This document shows, in pieces, positions 1 to 11,150 of a DNA stretch of 64,000 nt. The stretch spans positions 3,026,563-3,090,562 of the forward strand of contig NC_088873.1 in the NCBI RefSeq assembly GCF_032884065.1. Direction: 5' to 3'. A program made the translations under genes and the position numbers. A model generated the notes under the pieces. It ran no database searches and was not told the DNA's origin. It saw only the letters and a list, made by a program, of their open reading frames with translations. The DNA is from Artemia franciscana. Taxonomy: Eukaryota; Arthropoda; Branchiopoda; Anostraca; Artemiidae. Positions within the stretch are counted from its first letter, which is position 1, and every line of letters begins with the position of its first letter.

Positions 1-1009
1 CGGTCGTTATTTATATTCCCTGTGTCCCGGTCGTCATTTGTATCCCGGTGTACCGGTCTGTATATACATTCGTTTTTTAGTTTTGTTTTTCTCCTTTATT
101 TTTTTCCTTTTTTTTCTTTTTTAGTTTATTTAGATTTTTAGATTTTTTAGTTTTTTTATTAGTTTTTAGTTTTTTTTTCTTTTTAGTTTTTTTGTAGTTT
201 TTACCTTCTTTTTAGTTTTGTTAATTTTTTTTTTTACTTGTGTCCTGGTCGTCATTTATACTCCCTGTGTCCCGGTGCTTTGTTGATTGCTAATCGAACA
301 TTCCTTTTGTCCTGGTCGCTTTCTCTTTGAGTGTCGTCATTTATTTTTTCTTTTTTAGTTCTTTTAGTTTTTACCTTTTTTAGTTTTTTTTTAGTTTTAG
401 TTTTTTTAGTTTTTTACCTTTTTTTAGTTTTTTTAGTTTTTTAGCTTTTTTATTTTTTTTATTAGTTTTTAGTTTTTTTGTAGTTTTTGCCTTTTTTTTT
501 AGTTTTTTGTCCTGGTCGCTTTCTCTTTGAGTGTCGTCATTTATTAGTTTTTTCCTTTTTTTTTTAGTTTTTTATTGGTTTTTACCTTTATTTTAGCTTA
601 TTTTTCAGTTTTTTTCCTTTTTTTTATTTTTTTTTTATTTTTTATTTTTTTTAGTTTTTTACCTTTTTTTAGTTTTTTTAGTTTTTTTAGTTTTTTAGCT
701 TTTTTACTTTTTTTATTAGTTTTTAGTTTTTTTTTGTAGTTTTTGCCTTTTTTTAGTTTTTTCAGTTTTTTTTTTAGTTTTTTATTGGTTTTTACCTTTA
801 TAGTTTTTTTAGTTTTTTAGCTTTTTTATTTTTTTTATTAGTTTTTAGTTTTTTTTGTAGTTTTTGCCTTTTTTTAGTTTTTTCAGTTTTGACGTCACCT
901 AATCCAGTTTTTTCAGGTGACGTCGTCACCTGACACATCCATCCACACATCCATCCATCCATCCATCCACAGACAACTTATTTTTATATATATAGATATA
1001 TATATGTTT

Positions 1010-1200
1010 TTAACTACGTAAAACTTGCGAATATACAACATTCTTTGCTGTCCCATTGTCTGTGCATATAAATAGATTGTCAGGTTTACCGACTCTTGAA
1101 CATGCAACATATAATGGTCCATGGGAAAACAATCCGTATTAAGATCTATACCTCATGATTCTAATGATTGCCCTTGAGCTTTGTTGATGGTGATTGCTAA
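1010..1200 (-). pseudogene. Helitron helicase C-terminal remnant
   Basis: The - strand translation gives ITINKAQGQSLES, then GIDLN, and after a frame change NLTIYLYAQTMGQQRMLYI. This parallels the better copy at 63585-63786 (ITINKAQGQSLENFGIDLN...). The NKAQGQS block is the conserved C-terminal motif of Pif1-like helicases in Helitrons. A stop follows QSLES and the frame shifts before the last 40 codons, so it is a dead fragment. Short pieces of the same motif, recognisable as gctttgttgattgctaat on the + strand, recur near 287 and 1745 inside the arrays. Confidence 0.7.
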
Positions 1201-2135
1201 TCGACCATTCCCTGAGTCGCCATCGTCATTTATATATCCCCCTGTGCACCCCGGCGTCCCCTTTGTAGTTATGTCCCTGTGTCCCGGTCGTCATTTATAT
1301 TCCCTGTGTCCCGGTCGTCATTTGTGGCCCGGTGTTCCAGTCTGTGATTTCTCTTTGAGTGTCCCGGGCGTCATTTATATTCCTTGTGTCCCGGTGTCCC
1401 GGTCGTCATTTATATCCCCCTGTGCCCCCCGGCGTCCCCATTGTAGTTGTGTCCCTGTGTCCCGGTCGTCATTTATATTCCCTGTGTCCCGGTCGTCATT
1501 TGTATCCCGGTGTCCCGGTCTGTATATACATTCGTTTTTTAGTTTTGTTTTTCTCCTTTATTTTTTTCCTTTTTTCTTTTTTTTCTTTTTTAGTTTATTT
1601 AGATTTTAGATTTTTTAGTTTTTTTATTAGTTTTAGTTTTTTTGTAGTTTTTACCATTTTTTTAGTTTTTTTAGTTTTTTTTTTTTACTTATGTCCTGGT
1701 CGTCATTTATACTCCCTGTGTCCCGGTCGTCATTTGTGTCTCGGTGCTTTGTTGATTGCTAATTTATATTATATTTATATTTATATTTTTTATATTTATT
1801 AATATTTTTTTAGTTTTCTTTTTCTCTTATTTTTCCGTTTTTTCCTTTTTTTTAGTTTTTTCTTTTTTAGTTTTTAGTTTTTTTTTTTGTTTTTTACCTT
1901 TTTTTAGTTTTTTTAGTTTTTTTAGTTTTTTTAGTTTTTTAGCTTTTTAGTTTTTTTATTAGTTTTTAGTTTTTTTTTAGTTTTTGCCTTTTTTTAGTTT
2001 TTTTCAGTTTTTTTAGTTTTTAGTTTTTTACCTTTTTTTTAGTTTTTTTAGTTTTTTAGCTTTTTTAGTTTTTTTTCTTTTTAGTTTTTTTTTGTAGTTT
2101 TTACCTTTTTTAGTTTTTTTTCTTCTTTTGTATTA

Positions 2136-3430
2136 GTGTGAAATAATTCAGACGTCATATGCGGACAAACACGACGTCACTCCTCAGACAGACAGACAGA
2201 CATAACCCACAAACAACTTATTTTTATATATATTTATTCATATTTTTTTAGTTTTCTTTTTCTCTTTTATTTTTCAGTTTTTTCCTTTTTTTTTAGTTTT
2301 TTTCTTTTTTAGTTTTTAGTTTTTTTAGTTTTTTACCTTTTTTTAGTTTTTTTAGTTTTTTAGTTTTTTAGCTTTTTTAGTTTTTTTATTAGTTTTTATT
2401 TTTTTTGTAGTTTTTGCCTTTTTTTATTTTTTTCAGTTTTTTTTTAGTTATTAGATTTTTACCTTTTTTTAGTTTTTTTAGTTTTTTAGCTTTTTAGTTT
2501 TTTTTCTTTTTAGTTTTTTTTGTAGTTTTTACCTTTTTTAGTTTTTTTCTTCTTTTGTATTAGTGTGAAATAATTCAGACGTCATATTAATATTTTTTTA
2601 GTTTTCTTTTTCTCTTATTTTTCAGTTTTTTCCTTTTTTTTTAGTTTTTTCTTTTTTAGTTTTAGTTTTTTTTTTTGTTTTTTACCTTTTTTTAGTTTTT
2701 TTAGTTTTTTTAGTTTTTTAGCTTTTTTAGTTTTTTTATTAGTTTTTAGTTTTTTTTTTAGTTTTTGCCTTTTTTTAGTTTTTTTCAGTTTTTTTTAGTT
2801 TTTAGTTTTTTACCTTTTTTAGTTTTTTTTAGTTTTTTAGCTTTTTTAGTTTTTTTTCTTTTTAGTTTTTTTTTGTAGTTTTTACCTTTTTTAGTTTTTT
2901 TTCTTCTTTTGTATTAGTGTGAAATAATTCAGACGTCATATGCGGACAAACACGACGTCACTCGACAGACAGACAGACAGACATAACCCACAAACAACTT
3001 ATTTTTATATATATTTATTCATATTTTTTTAGTTTTCTTTTTCTCTTTATTTTTCAGTTTTTTCCTTTTTTTTAGTTTTTTTCTTTTTTAGTTTTTAGTT
3101 TTTTTTAGTTTTTTACCTTTTTTTTGTTTTTTTAGTTTTTTTAGTTTTTTAGCTTTTTTAGTTTTTTTATTAGTTTTTATTTTTTTTGTAGTTTTTGCCT
3201 TTTTTTATTTTTTTCAGTTTTTTTTTAGTTATTAGATTTTTACCTTTTTTTAGTTTTTTTTAGTTTTTTTAGCTTTTTTAGTTTTTTTTTCTTTTTAGTT
3301 TTTTTTTGTAGTTTTTACCTTTTTTAGTTTTTTTCTTCTTTTGTATTAGTGTGAAATAATTCAGACGTCATATGCGGACAAACATGACGTCACCTGATCC
3401 ATCCACAGATCCACACACAGACAACTTATT
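2136..3430 (-). repeat. Higher-order tandem repeat, about 350-430 bp unit
   Basis: The landmark gtgtgaaataattcagacgt starts at 2136, 2563, 2917 and 3349, giving spacings of about 427, 354 and 432 bases. Between landmarks lie the same T-rich subunits in the same order. Three of the four landmarks are followed by a block of cggacaaacacgacgtca type and an A/T-rich block with cttatttttatatata. This is a nested array of the Helitron-associated sequence described for 1-3430. Confidence 0.75.
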
Positions 3431-4475
3431 TTTATATATATAGATTTACAACGTCATCAAATATATTTTTAATATTTTTGTCTTTAGTATTTTTAATTTC
3501 TTCATTTGTTTAAAATGCCTTCGGATGAGTTTTCGAGTGTTCCAAAAATCTTTACAAGATTTTATAACTTTGAAAGTTAATAAAGGCTCTCTTTGTAAGA
3601 AGAAATAGAAATTGGTATATCGAATACTTCCACATGTACAGGAACGTACGGCTTGAGTTTTCTTACTTTTGACTCGTATTGAATACAGGCTTATGAATCG
3701 AAACTATAGCAATAATAAGTTTGTAGCTTCGTTTTCTTCAATATTGTCCTTTAAAAAGTTTAACAAAAGTAGGCTAGGAAAAATAAATAAAAAACAATGG
3801 TATCTTATTCTGCCTCTTTGTACATGAAACTTTCAGCGACAAGCCTGCCGGCATTTACGATAAGTTTGGATCCTTTTGAAGTGCATGAGCAACTGATGAG
3901 AACTATAGAATAGCCAAAAATAGTTGTGCAAAAATTCCGAACACATAGTTCAACACTCCGTTAAATTGCCATAGCAAGCGTTGAATAGCTGCTTCAAACC
4001 CATGCCTAGATTAGCTTGTTAGTGCTAGTGTTCCTAGTTTCTTTCCCTCACAATTTAAGTAATTAACGATTTGACCCTTTTGGCTTTGTTTTGTGCAGTA
4101 TTCATGCCTATGATGAACGAAAAATCGGCGATTTACGAGTTTATTCACTTCGACAGGTATCAGCCCAATCTACATTTATAACTATTTACAGTCATATAGA
4201 TGGTCATTGCGCTGTTGATGCAGCAGACCATGGGTGCGTTTGTTTACTTGTCCAATTACTATTCTGATTAATCCAAGCGTTTTTTGAGACACATATGACG
4301 TCAGAGGTTAGTCGGATTGTCCCCTAAAACGTTCAGGATTCTCTATTTTCTTACTATTTCTCTATTCAGGAAAGCTATTCTCTTTTTGGAGAATATTCAC
4401 GTCTCCAAAGTATGCCAGGGCATAAATAACAATTTTGGATATTCAAGTACATGGTATATCATTTCTTCATGTACA
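3431..4475. other. AT-rich intergenic stretch, nothing recognised
   Basis: Ordinary complex AT-rich sequence without a long open frame or visible repeat. One TGACGTCA palindrome occurs near 4289. I see no gene signal. Confidence 0.4.
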
Positions 4476-4547
4476 GCACCGGTGGTTTAAATCGTAGAGC
4501 GCTTGCCCGCTGGCAAGAGGTCCGGGTTCGAATCCCCGGTCGGTGCA
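4476..4547 (+). tRNA. tRNA-like sequence (pseudo-tRNA or SINE head)
   Basis: The ends pair as a 7-bp acceptor stem (GCACCGG with TCGGTGC, one G-T pair) followed by an A discriminator, and a good internal B box GGTTCGAATCC is present. The anticodon arm CTTGC/GCAAG closes a loop of only six bases (CCGCTG), and the T stem has a mismatch. An anticodon therefore cannot be assigned. A run of T follows at 4550-4553. It could be a decayed tRNA gene or the head of a tRNA-derived SINE. Confidence 0.45.
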
Positions 4548-4811
4548 ATTTTTAGTTGCTGTAGCATAATGGTACTGAGACATTCCTAGAGACATAGGAG
4601 AGAAAATAGATGAGTATTTTTTTCAATTAAGTAAAAGTCGAATAATACGTGTTTTTTCTTAAAATTCTTTCTCAAAGCGGATTAATCGAGTCAAATGAGT
4701 TAGACAATTTTTCACTAGTAAAACGTGTATTAGACAACAATGACACTAGTTTTCTTTAGAAAAAAGATGGTACAGGAAAACGAATTGAATCAATCCAAAC
4801 AAATATTACGT

Positions 4812-5060
4812 TTACGATATTACGTTATTACGATCAAAGGATTTTGTGATGTCAAAAGAGACATGGCGAATGTCATGTCCCTGAGGCAAGAGCTCGACCC
4901 ACTCTTGGTACTGTGCAATTAGACAGTCTAATGTAGACCATTTTTTACGAAAACCGTATTTTGTGACAGCCAATAAGTGGTGTGACTCAAGATCCTGCAT
5001 TAGTAGGGTCATCATCTTCCTTAGGGCCAGAGACTACACGGGCAACTTTGCAGGCTTTGG
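4812..5060 (-). mobile_element. LINE reverse transcriptase fragment
   Basis: The - strand frame from 5015 to 4812 reads HHLLAVTKYGFRKKWSTLD, then VSFDITKSFDR. These match the finger/palm motifs of non-LTR reverse transcriptases, in which QYGFRK.RST.D precedes motif A (SFDI.KAFDRV). Only this part of the domain remains. It sits directly upstream of the Helitron and in opposite orientation. Clade is uncertain; the pattern suits Jockey/CR1-type LINEs. Confidence 0.65.
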
Positions 5061-5107
5061 AAAAATTCACGTCATGAAGTTAGTTGTCGTCATTTTTGCT
5101 ATGACGG

Positions 5108-5130
5108 TGACGTCATTAAAGATATTTAAG
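5108..5130 (+). promoter_or_regulatory. TGACGTCA plus TATTTAAG block before Helitron ORF
   Basis: A perfect CRE/ATF-type palindrome TGACGTCA at 5108-5115 is followed by a TATA-like TATTTAAG at 5123-5130, about 30 bases before the first Helitron start codon. This is a plausible core promoter. The same palindrome recurs in the other Helitron pieces of the window. Confidence 0.35.
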
Positions 5131-5158
5131 ACATATATGTTCACGTAGAAATCTATTA

Positions 5159-5839
5159 ATGTTTAAGTTTACAATGACTGATGAACTTACAATGGCAAAA
5201 GCCGATGAAGATGCTCAAATAGTCTATGCCAAAAAACTTGCTGTTGATAGAGAAAGTCAGAAAAGAAAGCTTGCCGAGGAACTACCAGAGCAACGCGAAA
5301 GCAGACTTGCTGCTAAAAGAGAAAGTGAAAAAAGAAGGCGTGCCGAGGAATCACAAGAACAGCAAGAAATCAGGCTGGCTGCTGATAAAGAAAGTAAGAA
5401 AAGAAAGTGTGCCGAGGAATCACAAGAACAGCAAGAAATCAGGCTTGCTGCTGATAGAGAAAGTAAGAAAAGAAAGCGTGCCGAGGAATCAGAGCAACCT
5501 GAAAGTTATCGCCTGGCATTCAGGTACAGCCCTGTCGATGATTATAGCTTGAGTAGATGTGTTCAAATCGGGACAATGTCTAAAATTTGTCCCTATTGCA
5601 AGGCCTTGAAATTCAATGGTGAAACAATGGGAATGTGTTGCGCCTCAGGAAAAGTTAAACTTCCTCTATTGGCTGCACCACCAGAGCCATTGAAGACTTT
5701 CCTTACTGCAACTACGTCAGAATCTAAGCGTTTTTTGTCAAAAATCAGAAAATACAACTCATGTTTCCAAATGACGTCGTTTGGAGCCCAAATCGAAAAT
5801 CCAGATCAATTTATGTCTACTTTCAAAGTAAAAGGGTAA
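5159..5839 (+). pseudogene. Helitron RepHel N-terminal part
   Basis: An open frame of 226 residues. Residues about 25-115 are highly charged and built from four imperfect repeats of roughly 22 residues containing RES.KRK.AEE and EI.LAAD, predicted coiled coil or basic linker. Residues about 142-165 hold a CPYCKALKFNGETMGMCC cluster, the Cys-rich block typical of Helitron N-termini. The frame stops at 5837-5839, but homology continues in the next segment (the same residues follow in copy B at 62632). It is therefore the first part of a broken transposase, not a host gene. The better start may be the second ATG, giving MTDELTMAKADED. Confidence 0.75.
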
Positions 5840-7659
5840 ATTTATCATAGAGCAGGGTCCCTTCTACCATTCTCAGGCGAGAGTCATAAATTTTTACAAT
5901 TGTACTTCATCAGTGATAGAAATTCTGAATTGAATGCACGTTGCGAAATTTCTCCCAAGGTTGAAAGGACAATCGTTTCCCAATTGCAACATCTTTTCCA
6001 CGAAAATAATAATTTAGTGCGTCTGTTCAAAACAGCCATCGATTTGATGCCTACTGATACGCATAAAATTGTTATTTCCGCTGACAAAACGCCTCCTGGC
6101 CAACATGTTCGTAGATACAATGCTCCAACTATCGACGAAGTGGCAATCGTTATGGTCGGTGATCAGTTTTTACCTCGAGATATTATTCTTCATAAGCGAA
6201 ACGCTCAGTTGTTAAGAATTGCTGAAACTCATCGATGCTTCGATGCCCTACAATATCCTATCATTTTTTGGGATGGAGCCGACGGCTAGATAACCAGTGG
6301 GTTGTTCCATATTCCCCATTATTATCAAAAAAATTTAATGCACACATAAACGTTGAATTCTGTAACTACGTAAAGGCAATCAAATACATATGTAAATACG
6401 TCAAAAAAGGCAGTGACATGGCAGTTTTTGGCTTGCAGCCGGAAATCAAAGATTTCGACGAAATCGTACAATATCAGGCTGGAAGATACATAAGCAGTAA
6501 TGAAGCTGTTTGGCGAATTCTTTCATTTCCGATACATGAACGTAGTCCAGCTGGTGTTTACTTAGCGGTACATTTACAGAATGGTCAACGTGTTTATTTC
6601 ACGGAAACCAACGTGCAACAAAGAGCCCTGAATCCACCGGATACAACATTAACAGCTTTTTTTCGCTTTGCAAAAATGATTCTTTTGCAAAAAAACTGCT
6701 GTATACTGAAGTGCCTTCGTATTACACGTGGGATACTAAAAATAAAGTATTTGAACGTCGAAAACAGGGTAAGTCAGTCGACGGCCAACCTACCATCTTC
6801 AAAAATACCACGATAGGGAGACTCTACACCGTTCACCCCAATCAACATGAATGCTTCTTTCTACGCCTGCTTTTGGTGAATGTACCCGGTCCGACATCCT
6901 TTGAGTATTTGAGAACTGCAAACGGTACTATACATGACACTTACCGTAGTGCATGCCAAGCTCTGAATTTATTGGAGAATGACCAACACTGGGATAACTG
7001 CATCAATGACGCGTGCGAAACGTCAACCCCAAGTCAAATTCGTGCATTGTTTGGCATCATTTTAACAACTTGCTCTCCATCAGCTCCTACAGAGTTATGG
7101 GAAAAATATAAGTCAAAAATGTCCGAAGATATACTCCATCGAAAACAGTTAGAGACGTCAGATATGACTTTTGATTTTACATCAGAAATTTATAACTACA
7201 TTTTAGTTATTATAGAAGATTTGTGCGTACGTATGGCAAACAAACCTCTTCAGGATTTGGGAATGCCTTCACCTAACCGTATCGCTGCTGTTTCGACATG
7301 TGTAGAATTGGATCGTGAACAAAGTTACAGTACGAGTGATCTATTGTCGTATGTACAAAATAACATTTCCAAGTTAACGTCGGAACAAAAAGACATTTAT
7401 GATACGATAATGCATTGTGTCGATAACAACGTTGGAGAAATTTTCTTTTTGGATGCGCCAGGAGGTACTGGTAAAACGTTTGTGATAAAACTGATTCTGG
7501 CATCAATTCGATCAAAAAATGATATAGCGTAGGCAATTGCGTCGTCCGGAATAGCCGCAACATTGCTGCCTGGTGGAAGAACTGCTCATTCCGCTTTGAA
7601 TTGCCTCTGAATTTGCATTCTACAGAAACTCCCACGTGCAATATTTCCAAATCATCTGG
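5840..7659 (+). pseudogene. Helitron RepHel middle part and helicase start
   Basis: Fragments in successive frames. 5840-6289 gives ELNARCEISPKVERTIVSQL and KIVISADKTPPGQHVRRYN. 6290-6700 gives NQWVVPYSPLL, YICKYVKKGSDMAVFGL and ISSNEAVWRILSFPIHER. 6711-7532 gives SFEYLRTANG, LTSEQKDIYD and the Walker A motif DAPGGTGKTF near 7450-7480. After a stop at 7532 the motif Ia residues ASSGIAATLLPGGRTAHSA follow. The order is that of Helitron transposases; the Rep catalytic core is deleted. No function is expected. Confidence 0.8.
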
Positions 7660-7759
7660 NNNNNNNNNNNNNNNNNNNNNNNNNNNNNNNNNNNNNNNNN
7701 NNNNNNNNNNNNNNNNNNNNNNNNNNNNNNNNNNNNNNNNNNNNNNNNNNNNNNNNNNN
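7660..7759. other. Assembly gap (100 N)
   Basis: One hundred N, a conventional gap of unknown size. It cuts Helitron copy A, so the rest of its helicase and its 3' end may be hidden or lost here. Confidence 0.95.
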
Positions 7760-8756
7760 AAATAGATCTTCTGCTTAATTGAAGTACAACAAAATTGTTT
7801 TCAGCTTCATAACTTTGCTCAATCCCATTTTATAAGGTTTTAAAGATATGCAAATACATTTCCTAAATTTAAAAAAAAAACATTGGTATGGCTCAAAATT
7901 CTACTCAAATAACAGAAGTTTAGGGCCCTCTAGAGGGATAAGGAGTGGAGGTGGGTGCTTCAAAATACCTTCACAGACCATACTTTAGCCTGTAGACCCA
8001 TCCCTGAAAGTTTCATTTTCCTAACCTAACCCCTTTCCGAGATAGCAAGAAGTCAATTAACTAGAATTTTACCCAAAAATGTTCCTTCTCGTAAGAGTAT
8101 AAAGTCATGTTGTGTCCATTGACGCACTGTTTTGTTGTGGGCAACAACCCCTTATCCTGGAAAAATATAATTGCCCCTTTTTCAGTCTCTGGCAAATCCC
8201 AAATCTTCATTTCAAAATCCATGTTCAGACACTATCATCTATCACTTTGCGTAGCAAACTAAATTGAGTTCTGTCTTTGTGGCTATGAAACCGGATTTTC
8301 GCATCGTAGTTTGTTTTCATGAAAGAATCTAACTTCACTTATTTAGTGTGTTCTGAATAATACACAAGTACCAAAACTTTATGATTTAGAAATTTAACAT
8401 TTATGATTTACACAGAATAAATATCAAGCAATAAAAGTTACATTTTTAGAATCAGAAGGCTTTCAGCTTTCGCTTCATATGTAAATAAAACTGAAACATT
8501 GAAAGGATATATACATCAAAATAGTATAATTGGTATTTCCAAAAAGAGGTCTCACTAGGTGATCAATAATCTGATAATTTCAAGTGCTAAATCCAAAACA
8601 ACTTTAATAATAACCATATTGATGCATAGCTTAGATTTTTAGCTATTCATTGACATAGATACAATTCTTCTCAATTCCCATTTGGTAACAAGATGTGAAA
8701 ATTTGAGTTTTACATAATTTTGCTCAATTGGACACTGTTTTTTACCCTATAATAGG
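7760..8756. other. AT-rich intergenic, one MITE end
   Basis: Mostly featureless AT-rich sequence. The block at about 8270-8378 ends with cttcacttatttagtgtgttctg and caagtacc, matching one end of the R2 MITE family (see 42766-43110), but no partner end is visible nearby. Confidence 0.35.
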
Positions 8757-9187
8757 CTACTTTAGAAACAAATTAGGGCCATATGTTTGCATATTAGGGG
8801 GTCGGGGTAAAGTTTAGCGGGTCTACATACACAATTTTTTAGGTATAATTATTCTGCATAGGCTATAACGAAGTAAAAATTGTTTTCTAGCTTCACACTG
8901 TCTAAATTCCCCCCCCCCCCAAATGTGCAAATATATAGCCCAAATTTTATATTTCTCATCTCTTCTGTCAACTGTCTTTGTCTTGTCTAACGCTAAGCTG
9001 AAAGAAACTAGTGGCAGAAACCGGTTCAAAAGTCCATCAATTGATGAACAACTTAGGCTAAGTAGTGTCGCTATAACAGATAAGTACCCGCAGTTGCATC
9101 TCAGACCCCATGCCTGGGTATGGCCCAATGGTATATCCAAAAACGTACTGATTCTTTTGTTGTTGTTTCCAGGCTTGCATTAAGTAC
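8757..9187. repeat. R2-family MITE copy, left end missing
   Basis: Sequence with catattaggg, a C-rich run and ctgtctttgtcttgtct is shared with 46782-47188 (inverted) and 48922-49348. The right end carries aagtacc at 9181-9187, as in the other copies. The left terminus ggtacttgt is not found, so this copy is truncated or decayed. The short open frames across it on both strands follow the repeat and are not genes. Confidence 0.5.
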
Positions 9188-9391
9188 CATTAATAAAGCG
9201 TATATACGAAAATATGATGAAAATATAATATTTTAGAAACAAAGTCATGGACACTATTACAGAGGATTACCGAGAGTAGGCCGCCCAGATCGCATTGTAT
9301 TTAATGCCTAACCAACTATATACATTATATATTTAATTATAATATACCTATATCATCTCAATTAATATTTCATCCATAATGCCATTGCAGT

Positions 9392-9785
9392 CACGTGGGA
9401 GGATCTTTCCATGGAGGAATTTTTCACGAGGGAAGGAATTTTCTATGAATGGGGCGCCGGATTTCCCAGCATTATTTAAAAAACGATCAGGAATTAAACA
9501 AAAAAAAAAACAAGTTTTTTCAACTGAACCTGAGGAGCAACATCAAAACGTAAAACGAACAGAAATTATTATGTATAAGGGGATTCTTCCCCTCGTTAAT
9601 AACTCGCTCTTTACGCTAAGTTTTTTTTTAGTACTTTCAAAAGAGCTATTTATTCTAATTAAACGACCTTTTTGATTCAGGGGTCATTCTTATAGAATTG
9701 GACCAAAATTCGAACTCTAGCGTAAAGAGCGAGGGGGCTAACCCCTCTTATATAACTAATAATTTCTCTTCGTTTTAAGTTTCAA
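9392..9785 (+). repeat. R1 repeat, internal fragment
   Basis: It begins with cgtgggaggatctttccatgg and continues through gggcgccggatttcc, cgaacagaaattatta and the convergent ctcgctctttacgctaa / gcgtaaagagcgagg arms. These same blocks occur in order in the large R1 copies at 44432-46615 and 53010-54623. There is no coding signal. Confidence 0.65.
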
Positions 9786-9790
9786 TGTTA

Positions 9791-9865
9791 CCTTATTTTG
9801 AGTTACCTTATTTATTATGTCCTTATTTTGAGTTACCTTATTTATTATGTCCTTATTTTGAGTTG
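9791..9865 (+). repeat. 30-bp tandem repeat, 2.5 copies
   Basis: Units starting at 9791, 9821 and 9851 share ccttattttgagttacctt followed by atttattatgt. It directly follows the R1 fragment, whose last bases form the first unit. Confidence 0.8.
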
Positions 9866-10439
9866 AAAAACTTTTTTTTTGTTTAATCAACGAGAAAATA
9901 GACTTAAAGTTAAATTAAACGCACCATATAAAGAAAAAACAAAAAAAAAATAAATGAAAGAATAAACAAATCAATGATTTTTTTCCCCGTTGATAAAGGC
10001 TCCCGGACGTGGAGTCGAGATATTCGGATTTTTATTATTTAAATTTTTTGTTGTTGTTTTTTCCTCTTTTTTATTCAAATTATACCCGTTTCTTCCCTCT
10101 TAAATTATGTAAATGAAAAAGCAGTGTGGTCTAAGACATTTAAATTATTTTGCTTAAATCCCTTCCTTTTTAATTTTTTTCTGGCTTAGATTATTTCTTT
10201 TCCAACCATGAGGAGGCCTTGTTGAACACGGGCAAAATATTCGTGTGCTTGTTCTTGTTTCCTTCCTATTGGCTGTAAATACGTTGTCTTTTTTTTAAAG
10301 ATGTACTTTTCTTGATTTTTTCTTTCCAAATATAATCCTCGTTTTCACCCCCTCCTAATGGAGCAGATGTAGCTCTAGGCTATATACAGAGCTTCAGAGA
10401 TATTATGCTTCTTTTCCAAAACAAAACACTATGGTAATA

Positions 10440-11150
10440 AATTTCTTACTTTACAATATAGCCTAATGAAAATCTTTAGTAGTTGTATTTCAGGATCCTT
10501 TATTAATCGTATTTTAGAAGACCTTCCCTTTTTATTCTCTGTTTTCCTTGTTTAGCGTATAGCGCAGGGCTATATGTGAACCAGTTAGGGAGGGGGGATT
10601 TTTGTCTCAGGAAAGATTTTTTTTTAGAAAGAGTGCTGAATGGGGATTTCAATGGCACTATTATTGTTACTTTGTTTACAAAAAGTTTCTTACTTTACAA
10701 TATGCTTTATCAGTTGTATCTCAGAGATCCTTTTTTAAGCGTGTTTTAGAGGACTTTTTTTTTATTGTATTTTTTTTCTTGTTTTGTGTTTAGTCTAGGG
10801 CTATATATTTGAACCTGTTAGAGAGGGAGGGGGTGTGACTTTCGTGTCAAGAAAGATAATTTTTTAGTAAGAGTGCTGAATGAGGATTTCAACGGCACTA
10901 CTATTCTTAATCTGTTTACAAACAAATTTCTTACTTTACAATATGATGAATACCTTTATCAGTTGTATTTCAGAGATCCTTTATTAATCGTCTTTTAGAG
11001 GACCTTCACTTTTTTATTTTATGTTTTTCTTGCTTTGTGTATAGTCTAAGGCTATATTAGAACCTTTTAGGGGGGGGGGGTGACTTTCTTGGCAGGAAAG
11101 ATTATTTTTAGAAAGAGTGTTGAACGGGGATTTGAATGGCATCACTGTTT
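10440..11150 (+). repeat. About 242-bp tandem repeat, three copies
   Basis: The phrase tttcttactttacaatat occurs at 10442, 10683 and 10926. Each is followed by agttgtatctcagagatcc-type sequence, a T-rich run, a Gly-rich G run and gaaagagtgctgaa. Spacings are 241 and 243 bases. Non-coding tandem duplication with G homopolymer runs. Confidence 0.75.

Larger units (their letters stand above)
1..3430 (-). mobile_element. Helitron-derived tandem arrays (3' region, rearranged)
   Basis: The whole segment is low-complexity T-rich sequence on the + strand built from short units such as agttttttagctttttt. It is interrupted by GC-richer units containing gtcccggtcgtcattt (about 1-60, 240-330, 1230-1530, 1690-1760). 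Read on the - strand it carries a Helitron helicase C-terminus followed by a TA-rich stretch, a block of tgtggatggatg repeats and gacgtcacctg motifs. The same order is seen on the + strand at 57475-58577, where it ends at a Helitron terminus. I infer repeated amplification of Helitron 3' sequence. No intact gene is present, and the open frames here are low-complexity artefacts. Confidence 0.7.
5108..7659 (+). mobile_element. Helitron copy A, decayed, cut by assembly gap
   Basis: A Helitron encoding a RepHel-type protein: basic coiled N-terminus, zinc-finger-like Cys region, Helitron-specific middle segment and the start of a Pif1-like helicase with its P-loop. The Rep nuclease core, with its HUH and tyrosine motifs, is not present: the frame jumps at about 6286 from ...PIIFWDGADG to DNQWVVPYSPLL, a segment that normally follows the Rep domain. 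Frames change at about 5839, 6290, 6800 and 7532. The 100-base gap begins directly after helicase motif Ia. The 5' terminus is not defined. Confidence 0.85.

Noticed and set aside
1181-1802. Two overlapping + strand open frames of over 140 codons with PGRHLYSLCPGRH repeats
   Set aside because: They are translations of the gtcccggtcgtcattt array and poly-T; the same array gives matching frames on the opposite strand at 57883-58354.
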